Below the pieces are notes generated by a model. That model saw only the letters and a program-made list of their open reading frames with translations. It did not search any database and was not told the DNA's origin. A stretch of DNA of 58,181 nt from a bacterium (GTDB taxonomy: Bacteria > Planctomycetota > Planctomycetia > Planctomycetales > Planctomycetaceae), in contig WGMU01000158.1 in assembly GCA_016124895.1 (NCBI GenBank), forward strand, positions 1 to 58,181, in the 5' to 3' direction. Of this stretch, positions 9,748-20,444 are shown piece after piece; the first letter of the stretch is position 1; the number at the start of each line of letters is the position of its first letter. The translations under genes and the position numbers were made by a program.

Positions 9748-10764
9748 ATGAGACACACACTCCTCTTCACCATTCTGTTTGCGAGCTTCGTGCCACAGAT
9801 GCCAGCCACCGCCGCCGATCAGAAAGCAAACGTCACTCGGAAATGGGCGATCGTCCTGCACGGCGGCGCTGGAGCACCTCCCGCGAACGCAACGCCCCAG
9901 CAACTTCAGGCTCGGCGTGACGGCCTCGCTGCCGCGCTGACAGCCGGCCGAACAGTTCTCGCAGCAGGTGGCAGCAGTCTCGACGCGGTGGAAGCGACGA
10001 TCCGAGTCCTCGAAGACGATCCGCTCTTCAACGCCGGTCATGGAGCCGTCTTCAACAGCGAAGGTGAGCACGAACTCGACGCGTCAATCATGGACGGCAG
10101 CACGCTCGACGGAGGTGGAGTCGCGGGGGTGCGCACCGTTAAAAACCCGATCACTTTGGCACGTCGCGTGATGACAGAAACGGGGCACGTCCTGCTGGCC
10201 GGTCCCGGAGCCGAAGCGTTTGCGACGCAACAGAACGTCGACCGCGTGCCGAATGCGAGCTTCTCCACGGAACTGCGTCGCGCCGAGTGGGAAAAAGTCA
10301 GAGCACAGGAAGCCGCCGAAAACGCCCTGCGGCAGCAACCGGCGAAGCCCTGGCAGATTGGCACGGTCGGTTGTGTCGCACTCGACAAAGCCGGAAACAT
10401 CGCCGCAGGCACGTCAACCGGGGGTCGAACGAACAAGAAGTTCGGCCGCGTTGGCGACAGCCCGATCATCAGCGCGGGCACGTACGCCGACAACGCCACG
10501 TGCGGCATCTCCGCATCGGGTATCGGTGAACAGTTCATCCGGCACGCCGCGGCTGCTCAGATTTCGCTGCTGATGCAGCACCGCGAGTGGTCACTGCAGC
10601 AGGCGGCCGACTATGTACTCAAGCAACGCCTGCGTCCCGGCGACGGCGGCATCATCGGCCTCGATCGCTCGGGAATGATCGTCTGGGTCTTCACAACGCC
10701 CGGCATGTACCGTGCCGCCGCCGATTCGTCCGGCCGGTTCGACATCCGCATCGGTAGCGAGTAA
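9748..10764 (+). CDS. Isoaspartyl peptidase / L-asparaginase family protein
   Basis: A 338-residue N-terminal-nucleophile hydrolase that would cleave isoaspartyl dipeptides and/or asparagine. Residues 1-23 form a signal peptide, so the enzyme is probably periplasmic. The family's start tract WAIVLHGGAGAPP is at 33-45. The autocleavage site and nucleophile are visible in IGTVGCVALD, making Thr206 the likely new N-terminal residue. GTSTGG at 221-226 and GRVGDSPIISAGTYAD complete the substrate pocket motifs. Length fits the plant-type asparaginase family. It runs in the same direction as its neighbours, with 55 bases to the carboxypeptidase gene, so the two may be co-transcribed. Confidence 0.9.
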   Translation: MRHTLLFTILFASFVPQMPATAADQKANVTRKWAIVLHGGAGAPPANATPQQLQARRDGLAAALTAGRTVLAAGGSSLDAVEATIRVLEDDPLFNAGHGAVFNSEGEHELDASIMDGSTLDGGGVAGVRTVKNPITLARRVMTETGHVLLAGPGAEAFATQQNVDRVPNASFSTELRRAEWEKVRAQEAAENALRQQPAKPWQIGTVGCVALDKAGNIAAGTSTGGRTNKKFGRVGDSPIISAGTYADNATCGISASGIGEQFIRHAAAAQISLLMQHREWSLQQAADYVLKQRLRPGDGGIIGLDRSGMIVWVFTTPGMYRAAADSSGRFDIRIGSE

Positions 10765-10819
10765 ACCGCGATTGTCGGAAGTCGCAATTCAGCATTGATT
10801 CACCGAAGGGATTCACCCC

Positions 10820-12337
10820 ATGTCAACTCAGGAGCTGTATTCGGAACTCGTCACCCGGTTAAAGAAAACGTCGCTGCTGGCGTCGTGCTCGGCCGTGCTG
10901 GGCTGGGACGAGCAGGTCAATATGCCGCCGCAGGGGGCCGAACATCGAGCGAATCAACTCGCCCTGCTGGCTGGAATGACGCATGAGCAGTCGACCTCAT
11001 CGCGAGTCGGCGAACTACTCAGCCAGCTTGATGAGGCTGACGATCTCGGGCCTGAAGGTTCGGACCAGCGAGTCATCGTCCGTGAGGCACGTCGCAACTA
11101 TGACCGCGCGACAAAGCTGCCGCAGCGGCTCGTCGAGGAAATCTCGCGGACGACGACGCTCGCTCAGCAGGCGTGGGTCGGTGCCCGCAAGGCACGCGAC
11201 TACTCGCAGTTTCAGTCCTGGCTCGAACAGGTCCTCAATCTGAAACGCGAAGAAGCCGAAGCGATCGGCTATGGTGACGGACAGCCGTACGACGCGCTGC
11301 TTGACGATTACGAACCCGGTGCGACGGCCGCCGCCGTCCAGGCAGCGTTTGAGCCACTGCGAGATGAACTCGTCCCACTGGTCGCGGCGATCGGTGAGTC
11401 ATCCCACAAGCCGAATTCGAGTATCGTCACACGTAGCTACCCCGTCAGCGCGCAGCGAGAATTCGGTCTCAAAGCGGCAGAGGCAATCGGCTTCTCGTTC
11501 GATGCCGGCCGGCTCGACATCGCCGCACACCCGTTCTGCAGCGGCTTCGGTCCCGGCGACTGTCGACTTACAACGAGGTACGACGAACACCATTTTCCCG
11601 GCGCGTTCTTCGGCACACTGCACGAAGCCGGACACGGCATTTACGAGCAGGGACTCAACGGCGACGCATTCGGCACGGCACTCGGCGAAAGCGTTTCGCT
11701 GGGGATCCACGAATCGCAGTCGCGGATGTGGGAAAACCTCGTCGGCCGCTCGCACCCGTTCTGGGAATTCTTTTACCCGCAGGCTCAGCAGGCGTTTCCA
11801 GAGGCGCTGGGTAACGTTCCGCTCGACGATTTCCACCGGGCTGTCAATGACGTCCGCCCGTCGTTCATTCGCGTCGAAGCTGACGAGGTCACCTACAACC
11901 TGCACATCATGCTGAGATTCGAACTGGAGCAGGCGATGCTCAGCGGCGACCTCAAGCCCGTCGATGTTCCGGCCGTCTGGAACGAGACGTTTACTCGCTA
12001 CTTCGGCATCACGCCCGAGCACGATTCCGACGGCTGCCTGCAGGACATCCACTGGAGCGCCGGCCTGCTCGGCTACTTCCCGACGTACGCGCTCGGCAAC
12101 ATGTACGCCGCCCAGTTCTTCGAGTCCGCCGACCGCGACCTCGGCGACCTGTCGGACATGTTCCGCCGGGGCGAGTTCGCACCACTGAAAGACTGGCTGC
12201 GAAAGAATATTCACCAGCAGGGCAAACGCTACCATGCTCAGCAACTCGTCCAGCACGTCACCGGCGAACCTCTGTCACACGCCCCGCTCATGCGTCACCT
12301 CAACAACCGCTTCAAGCCGCTGTACGAACTGAACTGA
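10820..12337 (+). CDS. M32 family (Taq-type) metallocarboxypeptidase
   Basis: A 505-residue cytoplasmic zinc carboxypeptidase that would trim amino acids from peptide C termini. The zinc motif HEAGH is at 268-272 and the third ligand lies in HESQSR at 297-302. The M32-specific tracts HPFCSGFGPGDCRLTTRYD (237-255) and the C-terminal IHWSAGLLGYFPTYALGNM are also present. Length and motif order are normal for the family. No signal peptide is seen. Its position behind the isoaspartyl peptidase suggests a shared role in peptide salvage, but this is inference from proximity. Confidence 0.93.
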   Translation: MSTQELYSELVTRLKKTSLLASCSAVLGWDEQVNMPPQGAEHRANQLALLAGMTHEQSTSSRVGELLSQLDEADDLGPEGSDQRVIVREARRNYDRATKLPQRLVEEISRTTTLAQQAWVGARKARDYSQFQSWLEQVLNLKREEAEAIGYGDGQPYDALLDDYEPGATAAAVQAAFEPLRDELVPLVAAIGESSHKPNSSIVTRSYPVSAQREFGLKAAEAIGFSFDAGRLDIAAHPFCSGFGPGDCRLTTRYDEHHFPGAFFGTLHEAGHGIYEQGLNGDAFGTALGESVSLGIHESQSRMWENLVGRSHPFWEFFYPQAQQAFPEALGNVPLDDFHRAVNDVRPSFIRVEADEVTYNLHIMLRFELEQAMLSGDLKPVDVPAVWNETFTRYFGITPEHDSDGCLQDIHWSAGLLGYFPTYALGNMYAAQFFESADRDLGDLSDMFRRGEFAPLKDWLRKNIHQQGKRYHAQQLVQHVTGEPLSHAPLMRHLNNRFKPLYELN

Positions 12338-12435
12338 CCGGTGAGTCGCCGTCGCCTCGCGGTTACAATGCCGCAGCTTTGGAGCCAGAAATTTTCCAGC
12401 TCCTGCGATCAACGACTCACTGGAGTTCCTGCGAC

Positions 12436-15400
12436 ATGAAGCGACTCACCGGCTTCACCTTCTGTTTTCTGATCGTCCTGTCGACCGGCAGAATAATCGC
12501 CGCCGACATCAGCTTTGACCGCGATGTGCGGCCGATTCTTTCGGACAAATGCTTTCCCTGTCACGGTCCGGACATTGAGAACCGTGAAGCCGGGCTGCGG
12601 CTTGATACGTTCGAAGGAGCGACGGCTGATCTGGACGGCTATGCGGCAGTTGTGCCCGGCGATGTGAAGAACAGCGTGCTGCTGCAAAGGATCGATGGCG
12701 ATGCCGACCGGATGCCGCCGCCGGACAGCAAGCTCACGCTGTCGCCCGGCGAGAAAGACGTCCTGCGTCGCTGGATCGCCGAGGGAGCAAAGTGGGCAAA
12801 GCACTGGGCGTTCGTCGCGCCCCAGCGGCCAGACATACCGCAGAACGAATTCGACGCGCATCCGATCGACGCGTTTGTTGGCGAGCGTCTCAAGCAGGCC
12901 GGGCTGACGTTCTCGCCTGAAGCGACTCCTGAGCGACTGATCCGGCGCGCCACGCTCGATCTGACCGGACTGCCGCCAACGATTGCTGAAGTCGATTCCT
13001 TCGTCGCAGCTTTCCAGCGCGATGGAGAAGCCGCCTGGTCGGCGCTGATCGACCGGCTGCTGGACTCGCCACGTTACGGTGAGACGATGGCCCTGCCGTG
13101 GCTCGATGCCGCTCGCTACGCCGACACGGACGGCTATCAGTTCGACGGACCTCGCTATCAGTGGCGATGGCGCGACTGGGTCATTGACGCATACAACGCG
13201 AAGATGCCGTTCGACCAGTTCACGGTCGAGCAACTCGCGGGCGACCTGCTGCCGGATGCGACGCTCGAACAGATGATCGCGACCGGCTTTAACCGCAATC
13301 ACCGGTACAACTCGGAAGCCGGACTGGTCGTCGAAGAGTTCCTGCTGGAAAACGCCGTCGATCGCGTCGAAACGACTTCGACGCTGTGGATGGGCCTGAC
13401 AATGGGCTGTGCTCGCTGCCATGATCACAAATACGACCCGTTCACGCAGCGCGACTACTATGGGATGATCGCGTTCTTCAACAGCGTTCCCGAGGCCGGC
13501 CGAGCGATCAAATACGGCAACTCGGAACCGGTGATCCTCGCCCCAACGCGCGACCAGCAGGCTGAACTGGCCGCGAAAGAGCAGGCTCTGGCGGGCGCCC
13601 GCGCAGAACTCAAGCCAACTGGTGAGCCACAGCAGGGCGGTCCACTGATCGACCGGAAACTTGTCCATCGATACGCTCTGGACTCGCTACCTGAAGAAAA
13701 CGTGAAAGCAAACGGCCAGCCCGTCTTCAAGGATGGCGCGCTCACCCTCGACGGCGCCTCTACACTCGAACTTTCCGGCCAGAAGAAGTCGCTCTCACTG
13801 CGAGCGGATTCTGAATTTACCGTCTCATTCTGGTTGCGGCCGGATTCGCTGGTTGACAGTGTAATCGTGTCGCGGCAGAAAGGCGGGACGACGCGGCCGG
13901 GCATCGAACTCGCGCTGGTCGATGGCGGTCGGATTCAGTTCGACCTGATCACGCGCTGGGTCGCCGGGACTGGCCGCGTCACAACAAAGACAAAGCTCGC
14001 CGCTGGCGAGTGGGTCCACGTCACCATCTCGAACGATGGCTCGCAGAGTGCGAACGGGCAGCTCATTTATCTCAACGGCCAGCCAGCCGAAACGACCGTC
14101 ACTTACAACACAAACAGCAACACGGGGGGCGTCGATGCGAACCGGCCACTGATTGTCGGCGGCGGAATCCGTCCTGGCGCGAAGAATTTCACCGGAGCAA
14201 TCCGCGATCTGCGACTTCACGAGACGAATCTCTGGCCAGAAGAGGTGGCCGTGCTCGGTGAGCCACTCGGCAGCCCAGCTCGCAAAGAGTTATCACGAAC
14301 AAAGACGACACCTGGGTACGCTCGCTATGTCAAACTCCGCGAGGATCTGGAGAAGTACCGCAGATCGTTGCCGACCGTCATGGTCATGCAGGACGCCGCT
14401 GAGCCGACACCGTCATACATTCGCAAGCGAGGCGTCTATCACGCATACGGCGAGCAGGTTCCGCGCGGCACGATCGCCGAGTTTCCGCCGATGGACGAGT
14501 CGCTGCCTCGCAACCGGCTCGGCTTTGCGAAGTGGCTTGTTTCGCCCAGGCATCCGCTGACGGCTCGCGTCGCGGTCAACCGTTACTGGCAGAAGTACTT
14601 CGGCACGGGGCTCGTCAAAACGGCCGAGGACTTCGGCGTGCAGGGCGATCCACCGAGTCACCCCGAACTGCTCGACTGGCTGGCGACGGAATTCGTCCGC
14701 AGCGGCTGGGACGTCGCCACGATGCAGAAACTGATCATGACCAGCCGGACGTACCGGCAGGTGTCGCGAGTCACGCCGGAGCTGCTTGAAAAGGATCCAG
14801 AGAATCGGCTGCTCGCCCGCGGCCCGCGCATTCGCCTGACCGGTCACGCTCTGCGGGATCAGGCCCTGTTCGTTTCTGGCCTGCTCAAGGAGCGAATCGG
14901 CGGACCATCCGTCAGCCCCTATCAGCCCGCGAACCTGTGGGCCGAGATGAGCATGGGCATGAAGTATCAGCAGTCGAAGGGTGACGATCTGTATCGACGC
15001 AGTCTTTACACCATCTGGAAACGCACGGTCGCTCCGCCCGCGATGGCAGTCTTTGACGCCGCCGACCGCGAGGCCTGCTGGGTCAAACGCAAGCAGACCA
15101 ACACGCCGCTGCAGGCTTTGACGCTGCTCAACGAAACCGGCTTTATCGAGAGTGCCCGCCACTTTGCTGTCCGGATGCTGAAAGAGGGCGGCAACGATCC
15201 GCTGAATTTCGGCTTCCGCTGCATCACGGCCCGCCACCTCAAATCGACTGAGCGAGATATCCTGCAGGCAGCACTCGACGAATACCGCGACCAGTTTGCA
15301 GCCTCGCCCAAAGAGGCCGACCGGCTGATCAGCACGGGCGAATCACCGAAGAACACAGACTTCGACGCCGTGGAGATCGCCGCCTATACGGCACTCGCCA

Positions 15401-15441
15401 ACGTACTGCTGAACCTCGACGAAGTCATCACGCGGGAATAG
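12436..15441 (+). CDS. Planctomycete cytochrome C-type protein with DUF1549, LamG-like domain and DUF1553
   Basis: A 1001-residue exported protein starting [15 protein letters not shown], with a signal peptide of about 23 residues. It has one PSCyt1 haem motif, CFPCH at 39-43, then DUF1549 ([19 protein letters not shown]). A concanavalin/LamG-like insert follows in the middle (around 405-595; [37 protein letters not shown]), then DUF1553 ([19 protein letters not shown]). LamG-like domains commonly bind carbohydrate, so attachment to a polysaccharide is plausible. The next DUF1501 gene starts four bases after this stop, a clear operon. Compared with the homologue at 5281 it lacks a second haem motif but gains the LamG-like insert. 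Catalytic function is unknown. Confidence 0.9.
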   Translation: MKRLTGFTFCFLIVLSTGRIIAADISFDRDVRPILSDKCFPCHGPDIENREAGLRLDTFEGATADLDGYAAVVPGDVKNSVLLQRIDGDADRMPPPDSKLTLSPGEKDVLRRWIAEGAKWAKHWAFVAPQRPDIPQNEFDAHPIDAFVGERLKQAGLTFSPEATPERLIRRATLDLTGLPPTIAEVDSFVAAFQRDGEAAWSALIDRLLDSPRYGETMALPWLDAARYADTDGYQFDGPRYQWRWRDWVIDAYNAKMPFDQFTVEQLAGDLLPDATLEQMIATGFNRNHRYNSEAGLVVEEFLLENAVDRVETTSTLWMGLTMGCARCHDHKYDPFTQRDYYGMIAFFNSVPEAGRAIKYGNSEPVILAPTRDQQAELAAKEQALAGARAELKPTGEPQQGGPLIDRKLVHRYALDSLPEENVKANGQPVFKDGALTLDGASTLELSGQKKSLSLRADSEFTVSFWLRPDSLVDSVIVSRQKGGTTRPGIELALVDGGRIQFDLITRWVAGTGRVTTKTKLAAGEWVHVTISNDGSQSANGQLIYLNGQPAETTVTYNTNSNTGGVDANRPLIVGGGIRPGAKNFTGAIRDLRLHETNLWPEEVAVLGEPLGSPARKELSRTKTTPGYARYVKLREDLEKYRRSLPTVMVMQDAAEPTPSYIRKRGVYHAYGEQVPRGTIAEFPPMDESLPRNRLGFAKWLVSPRHPLTARVAVNRYWQKYFGTGLVKTAEDFGVQGDPPSHPELLDWLATEFVRSGWDVATMQKLIMTSRTYRQVSRVTPELLEKDPENRLLARGPRIRLTGHALRDQALFVSGLLKERIGGPSVSPYQPANLWAEMSMGMKYQQSKGDDLYRRSLYTIWKRTVAPPAMAVFDAADREACWVKRKQTNTPLQALTLLNETGFIESARHFAVRMLKEGGNDPLNFGFRCITARHLKSTERDILQAALDEYRDQFAASPKEADRLISTGESPKNTDFDAVEIAAYTALANVLLNLDEVITRE

Positions 15442-15445
15442 CTCG

Positions 15446-16861
15446 ATGTCCGAAACGCAAAACCAGACAGCAACGCGCCGCGACTTTCTTGCCAGTTCGT
15501 CGCGCGGCCTGAGCGGCATCGCGCTGGCCTCACTGCTCAACCCGGAACTACTGACCGCGACCGATGACCAGCGAATCGCTCCGAAAGCAAAGCGTGTGAT
15601 CTACCTCTTCCAGAGTGGAGGTCCACCGCAGCACGACCTCTACGATTACAAGCCGTACCTGGACAAGGTCCACGGCCAGGAGGTCCCCGAGTCTGTCTTC
15701 AACGGCCAGCGGCTGACCGGCATGACGGCCGGACAGAGTTCGTTCCCGGTCGCCAGATCAATCTTCAAATTCGCCCGCTTTGGGCAGAGCGGTCAGGAAT
15801 TCAATGCCGAACTGCTGCCGCATCTGGGCGAGGTCGCGGATGACATCGCGATCATCCGCTCAATGTACACCGAGGCAATCAATCACGACCCGGCGATCAC
15901 ATTCTTCCAGACCGGCTTTCAGATCGCCGGCCGGCCGAGTATCGGCGCGTGGCTGAGTTACGGACTCGGCAGCGAAAACGAAAATCTGCCGGCCTACGTC
16001 GCCATGACTTCGAACCGGACCGGTCAGGCGCTGTACGACCGCCTGTGGGGTTCTGGCTTTCTGCCCTCGCAGCACCAGGGCGTTCGGTTCCGCTCCGGCA
16101 AAGACCCGGTGCTGTATCTCAACAATCCCGAGGGCCTCAGCACGTCGCTGCGGCGCCGCACACTCGACCACCTGAGTGCCCTGAACCGGCTGCACCTTGA
16201 CGAGTTCGGTGATCCCGAGATCAGCACGCGGATCGCGCAGTACGAAATGGCATTCCGCATGCAGACCTCGGTACCCGAACTGACCGATCTGAGCACCAAA
16301 CCCGAGAGCACCTTTAAGCTGTACAGTGAGGACGCTCGCAAGCCAGGCACGTACGCCTACAACGTTCTGCTGGCCCGGCGGCTGTCCGAGCAGGGCGTCC
16401 GCTTCGTGCAACTGTTCCACCGCGGCTGGGATACACATGGCGGCCTGCCGGGACAACTACGGCAACGCTGCGAAGAAACTGATCAGCCAACAGCCGCTCT
16501 GATTAAAGACCTGAAGCAGCGCGGCCTGCTCGATGAAACACTGGTCGTCTGGGGCGGCGAGTTCGGTCGCACGGTCTACTGCCAGGGCGACCTCGGTGCG
16601 AAGGCCTACGGACGCGATCACCACCCGCGCTGCTTCAGCCTCTGGAGGGCTGGCGGTGGCATCAAGGGCGGTGTCTCACACGGGCGGACGGACGACTACG
16701 GCTACAACATTGCCGAGAACCCCGTCAGCGTCCACGACCTCCACGCCACCATTCTGCACCTGCTGGGCATCGACCACGAACGTCTCACGTTCAAGTTCCA
16801 GGGTCGGCATTACCGCCTGACAGATATTCACGGCGTCCTTGTGCCACAAATCCTGACGTAG
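15446..16861 (+). CDS. DUF1501 protein with Tat-type leader
   Basis: A 471-residue protein whose N terminus, [20 protein letters not shown], is a twin-arginine leader. Family tracts include [55 protein letters not shown] and [13 protein letters not shown], which form the phosphatase/sulfatase-like core. It starts four bases after the cytochrome-DUF1549-LamG-DUF1553 gene and is surely translated with it. The C terminus closely resembles the broken DUF1501 copy at 56196-56720. A bidirectional terminator lies about 90 bases downstream. Substrate unknown. Confidence 0.92.
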   Translation: MSETQNQTATRRDFLASSSRGLSGIALASLLNPELLTATDDQRIAPKAKRVIYLFQSGGPPQHDLYDYKPYLDKVHGQEVPESVFNGQRLTGMTAGQSSFPVARSIFKFARFGQSGQEFNAELLPHLGEVADDIAIIRSMYTEAINHDPAITFFQTGFQIAGRPSIGAWLSYGLGSENENLPAYVAMTSNRTGQALYDRLWGSGFLPSQHQGVRFRSGKDPVLYLNNPEGLSTSLRRRTLDHLSALNRLHLDEFGDPEISTRIAQYEMAFRMQTSVPELTDLSTKPESTFKLYSEDARKPGTYAYNVLLARRLSEQGVRFVQLFHRGWDTHGGLPGQLRQRCEETDQPTAALIKDLKQRGLLDETLVVWGGEFGRTVYCQGDLGAKAYGRDHHPRCFSLWRAGGGIKGGVSHGRTDDYGYNIAENPVSVHDLHATILHLLGIDHERLTFKFQGRHYRLTDIHGVLVPQILT

Positions 16862-16948
16862 CTTACAGAATGCCTGACGCCAGTCATGAAGGGCCACGTC
16901 AGCATCACTGCGAACGCAGCATGGCCTCATACACAGACACCAAACAGG

Positions 16949-16988
16949 CAGGGCGTCGGCAGCCTGAAATCAGACTGCCGACGTCCTG
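16949..16988. terminator. Bidirectional hairpin terminator
   Basis: Stem arms 16949-16962 and 16975-16988 pair at 13 of 14 positions with a 12-base loop. It lies between the converging DUF1501 gene (stop 16861) and DUF1559 gene (stop 17030). The plus-strand tail is CTTTATT, so termination is plausible but there is no long U-run. Confidence 0.7.
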
Positions 16989-17029
16989 CTTTATTGGTAG
17001 ACAGAATGTGTATTCACATTCGGGTCAGG

Positions 17030-18124
17030 TTAGAACTCACCAACGTCCTGGCCATCGTTGATGAAGTTCAGATAAGCGTACGGCGCAATGCCAATCGACT
17101 CCTGGATAAACCTGACACCACCGTCAGCAATCAGGAAGTGCGCGCCACCGGGGTGGGCACTGGAAGCAGCCCCGCCGTGATGCCGTACACGATAAATCGT
17201 TGGCTGGCCGCTATACGCTGCGGCGTATGGAGCGGGTACATCGCGTGGACCATTGATGTGGTAGCGGAAGTTGTTGATATCGATCGGGTTGGAACCAGGG
17301 TGATAGGCAATGAAGTTACTGACCCATGTGTATGACCCCCAGGCGGCCGCATGAGATCCCTCAATACCGGGAAGAGTATCGGTACCGACATCCTGCCGTG
17401 CCTCACCAAATGCAACGGTATTCGATAGACCATCTTTTACATCCTGAAACCTGGCTGCTCCATTAAAGCCAAACATGCCGCGATCATTAACAACGGTGCC
17501 ATCCGGCATCGTTCGCGTAGCAGTGCCGAGATTGGACCAGAAATTGTTCGTCGTCCAGCCACGACTGCCTCCACACGGCAGATAATTGGTTCGCCCCGCA
17601 TTCGTTGCCAGATAATGCTGGGCGTCGGTGTTATTTAATGGACCGTCGACTGGATCAGACGGACAGAGAAACGCAGGAACGACAGCCTGCACGGGCACAG
17701 TATTTACATTTGGCCATCCACCAAGTACTGGAGTCCCCAGCGTCAGGTGCGCTGCTCCTCCGGTCGCCAGGTTGAAGTCGATCTGAGAATACAGCGTTTC
17801 CTGGTCGAGAAATGGCAGCAGCAGCGCATTGACCGTGACGTTCTTGGTTGGACGGCTATTGAAGGGAGCGGGAGCCGTCGTCAAAACCGGGTAGGAGCGG
17901 TTCGCGTCAATCGCACCTGGCGGCAGCACACTGTAAGTACCTTCGTAGTTGTGCAGCGCGAGACCGATCTGCTTAAGTTTATTCTTACACTCCGATCGTC
18001 GCGCTGCTTCGCGGGCGCTCTGCACAGCCGGCAACAGTAATGCAACAAGAATGGCGATGATTGCGATCACCACCAGCAGTTCAATCAACGTAAATGCTTT
18101 TCTCGTTCTCATGCCCCTGCCCAT
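17030..18124 (-). CDS. DUF1559 protein with prepilin-type N terminus
   Basis: A 364-residue protein with a class III signal: the short basic leader ends RTRKA and is followed by FTLIELLVVIAIIAILVALL. This should be cleaved by prepilin peptidase and leaves a hydrophobic helix that anchors or assembles the protein. SAREAARRSECKNKLKQIGL follows, as in DUF1559. Near the C terminus HPGGAHFLIADG fits the H-X9-DG motif of prepilin-type processing-associated proteins. The family is greatly expanded in planctomycetes; its job is unknown. The start at 18124 has a GGAG about nine bases upstream. The alternative at 18112 has a purine run only one base away. Confidence 0.88.
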   Translation of the reverse strand: MGRGMRTRKAFTLIELLVVIAIIAILVALLLPAVQSAREAARRSECKNKLKQIGLALHNYEGTYSVLPPGAIDANRSYPVLTTAPAPFNSRPTKNVTVNALLLPFLDQETLYSQIDFNLATGGAAHLTLGTPVLGGWPNVNTVPVQAVVPAFLCPSDPVDGPLNNTDAQHYLATNAGRTNYLPCGGSRGWTTNNFWSNLGTATRTMPDGTVVNDRGMFGFNGAARFQDVKDGLSNTVAFGEARQDVGTDTLPGIEGSHAAAWGSYTWVSNFIAYHPGSNPIDINNFRYHINGPRDVPAPYAAAYSGQPTIYRVRHHGGAASSAHPGGAHFLIADGGVRFIQESIGIAPYAYLNFINDGQDVGEF

Positions 18125-18278
18125 TCTGCCTGACTCCAGGACGGTTCGGAATAAAATGCACGCTTCACACGGGCACCAGAACGGAATCATTAGAACGAAA
18201 TCCACCAGAATTCCTGAAAGATCGATTCAGACCAGATCGTGATGCCCAGACGAACCAGCGGCAGCCAGGCTCAACACA

Positions 18279-18299
18279 TCTCTAAAACACATTTAGAGA
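18279..18299. terminator. Small hairpin downstream of the helicase gene
   Basis: Perfect 8-bp inverted repeat, TCTCTAAA and TTTAGAGA with a 5-base loop, in the 248-base gap between the DinG-type gene and the DUF1559 gene. No U-run follows on the minus strand, so it could be a weak terminator or an operator for the DUF1559 promoter. Confidence 0.4.
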
Positions 18300-18372
18300 C
18301 ACCGGCAATCACAAAGGCAGCAGCAAACCAGTCCATGGTGGCTCAGCGAACATCCGCCTTCATCAGCGGGTG

Positions 18373-20382
18373 CTACTCCCAGACCATGTCGCACTCGGGC
18401 AGGCTTTCGAGGAACAGGCGACCGTAGGGTTTGGTGCGGACCCGGGGGTCAAGTATGACGACCTGGCCGGTATCCTGGCGGGAGCGGATCAGGCGGCCGA
18501 AGCCCTGCTTCAGTTTGATGATTGCCTCAGGGACCTGGTACTCCATAAACGGGTTGCCGCCCCGGGCGCGGATCGATTCGACACGGGCTTCCAGCAGCGG
18601 CTGATCGGGAACGCTGAAGGGTAGCTTGGTGATGATTACGTTCTGCAGCGCTTCCCCCTGCACGTCGACGCCCTGCCAGAAGCTGTCGGCCCCAAACAGA
18701 ACGGCGGCCGGGTCATTGCGGAACTTGTTGAGCATCTGGTTACGCGGCATTCCGTCGCCCTGGCAGTACAGCGAGATTCCCTGCGACGCGAACCAGCTTC
18801 CCAGTCGCGACGCACAGCTTTTGAGTAAGCGATAACTCGTGAAGAGGACGAACGCACGCCCGGAGGTATGCTCGACATGTCGCTTGATCTGCTCGCAGAC
18901 GGCAACTTCAAATTCGGCGGCTTTGCTCGTCGGGTCCGGCATTTGGGAGTGAACGATCAACTGCGCCTGCCGCTGGTAGTCGAACGGACTGCCGAGTTTC
19001 AGTTCGATCGCTTTGTCGAGTCCGATCCGGGTTTTAAAGAAATCAAAGTTCTCATGACCGATCGCCAGCGTGGCGCTGGTCAGGACGACCGTGTCGATCT
19101 GGTTGAAGAGTTCTTCGCGCAGGACCGGAGCGACTTCAATCGGACAGGACACCAGCTTCGTACTGCTGCGTCGCCCTCCCGTCTGTTCGATCCAGTAAAC
19201 GGAGTCGTCCTCGGTCTGTTTCATCCAGGCATCGAGGCTGACGGCCAGCAGCGTGCAGCGCTCGCCAGCCGCCTTCAGTTCGACGCGTTTCTCTTCCGTC
19301 TCGATCGCTTCGGACTCCTGACCGATCTGCATGCCCAGCCGCCGCAGTTCGGGAGTCAGCTCGTTCGCGATCTCAACCGCCTTGCGGACGCGGCCGTTGG
19401 GCGGGCATTTCGACTGTTTCCAGTGGCTCAGAGCCGCGAAGAAATCGTCGTACAGCATCCGCAACCGCATCACGAGCTGCTGGCACTGCCCCAGACCGTG
19501 CGTCACCAGCAGGCCCTTGTTTGTCCGGTCGTTGTACAGCCGGTTGAGCAGATACTCGACCTGCCCGCTCGACACCGACAGCCCCAGATGATCACCTGCA
19601 ACGGCTTCGACGGTGTGCGCTTCGTCGAGGATCACGACGTCGTAGTCGGGCAGAATCGAAACACCTTCGCGCCGGAGTGCCAGGTCAGAGAAGAACAGCG
19701 CGTGATTGACGACGAGAATATCCGCATTCCAGACGCGCCGGCGCGCCTGGAAGTAGTAGCAGTCCTCGTAAAAGTCGCAGTGCTTGCCGAGACAGTTTCC
19801 ATGCTCGCTTTGCACCTCGTCCCAGACCGTCGACAGCGGACGAAACGACAGATCCGAGCGGCTGCCGTCTTTCGTTGTCTTCGACCAGTCGACGATGTCT
19901 TCGAGCTGGCGGACCTCCTGCGGATCAGAGTAGAGCGAATCCGAACGCTCGATCGCCCCCATCATCCGACGCAGGCTCATGTAATTCGACCGGCCTTTGA
20001 CGAGCACCGACGAGAACTCGACCGGCAGCGACGAATTCAGAAATGGAATATCGCGATGAAATAACTGTTCCTGAAGACTGATCGTGTGCGTGGAAATCAC
20101 GACGCGTTTGCGTTTCGGCTTGCTGCCCTCGGTTGCTTTGCCGTCATCGCTGCCCGGCGTTTGCTTTCCCTGGTCAGCGGTCGCGTACAGGATCGCCGGG
20201 ACCAGGTAGGCAAAGCTTTTGCCGACGCCTGTGCCGGCTTCAACGATCAAATGGCTTTTCTCGCGGATCGCCCGCTCGACGACATGCGCCATTTCGAGCT
20301 GCTCAGGACGGCTTTCGTAGTTCTTCAGCCGCCGGGAGACGGCACCGTCATCTCCCAGAATTGACGCAACGTCGAGTTCCAT
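18373..20382 (-). CDS. dinG: DinG/XPD-type ATP-dependent DNA helicase, one Fe-S cysteine missing
   Basis: A 669-residue superfamily 2 helicase expected to unwind DNA 5'-3' and resolve unusual structures during repair. Walker A AGTGVGKS is at 49-56 and the DEAH box is in VVILDEAHTVEAVAGDH. The C-terminal helicase motif is GFGRLIRSRQDTGQVVILDP. DinG/XPD proteins bind a 4Fe-4S cluster with four cysteines. Three are seen at 197, 202 and 208 (GNCLGKHCDFYEDC), with the spacing expected for DinG. The first, expected in the tract KGRSNY-x-C, is replaced: here it reads KGRSNYMSLRR. Cluster binding is therefore uncertain. The FHA-GAF-PP2C gene lies 62 bases upstream on the same strand, so co-transcription is possible. 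Confidence 0.9.
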   Translation of the reverse strand: MELDVASILGDDGAVSRRLKNYESRPEQLEMAHVVERAIREKSHLIVEAGTGVGKSFAYLVPAILYATADQGKQTPGSDDGKATEGSKPKRKRVVISTHTISLQEQLFHRDIPFLNSSLPVEFSSVLVKGRSNYMSLRRMMGAIERSDSLYSDPQEVRQLEDIVDWSKTTKDGSRSDLSFRPLSTVWDEVQSEHGNCLGKHCDFYEDCYYFQARRRVWNADILVVNHALFFSDLALRREGVSILPDYDVVILDEAHTVEAVAGDHLGLSVSSGQVEYLLNRLYNDRTNKGLLVTHGLGQCQQLVMRLRMLYDDFFAALSHWKQSKCPPNGRVRKAVEIANELTPELRRLGMQIGQESEAIETEEKRVELKAAGERCTLLAVSLDAWMKQTEDDSVYWIEQTGGRRSSTKLVSCPIEVAPVLREELFNQIDTVVLTSATLAIGHENFDFFKTRIGLDKAIELKLGSPFDYQRQAQLIVHSQMPDPTSKAAEFEVAVCEQIKRHVEHTSGRAFVLFTSYRLLKSCASRLGSWFASQGISLYCQGDGMPRNQMLNKFRNDPAAVLFGADSFWQGVDVQGEALQNVIITKLPFSVPDQPLLEARVESIRARGGNPFMEYQVPEAIIKLKQGFGRLIRSRQDTGQVVILDPRVRTKPYGRLFLESLPECDMVWE

Positions 20383-20444
20383 TCAACTCACTTCTCCAGC
20401 CGGCAGTTGACGAACAGAGCCATCTGCCGGGAGTTTCTCACTCG

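Noticed and set aside
18868-20064. 398-codon plus-strand frame opposite the DinG-type gene
   Set aside because: Shadow of a gene with clear helicase motifs.
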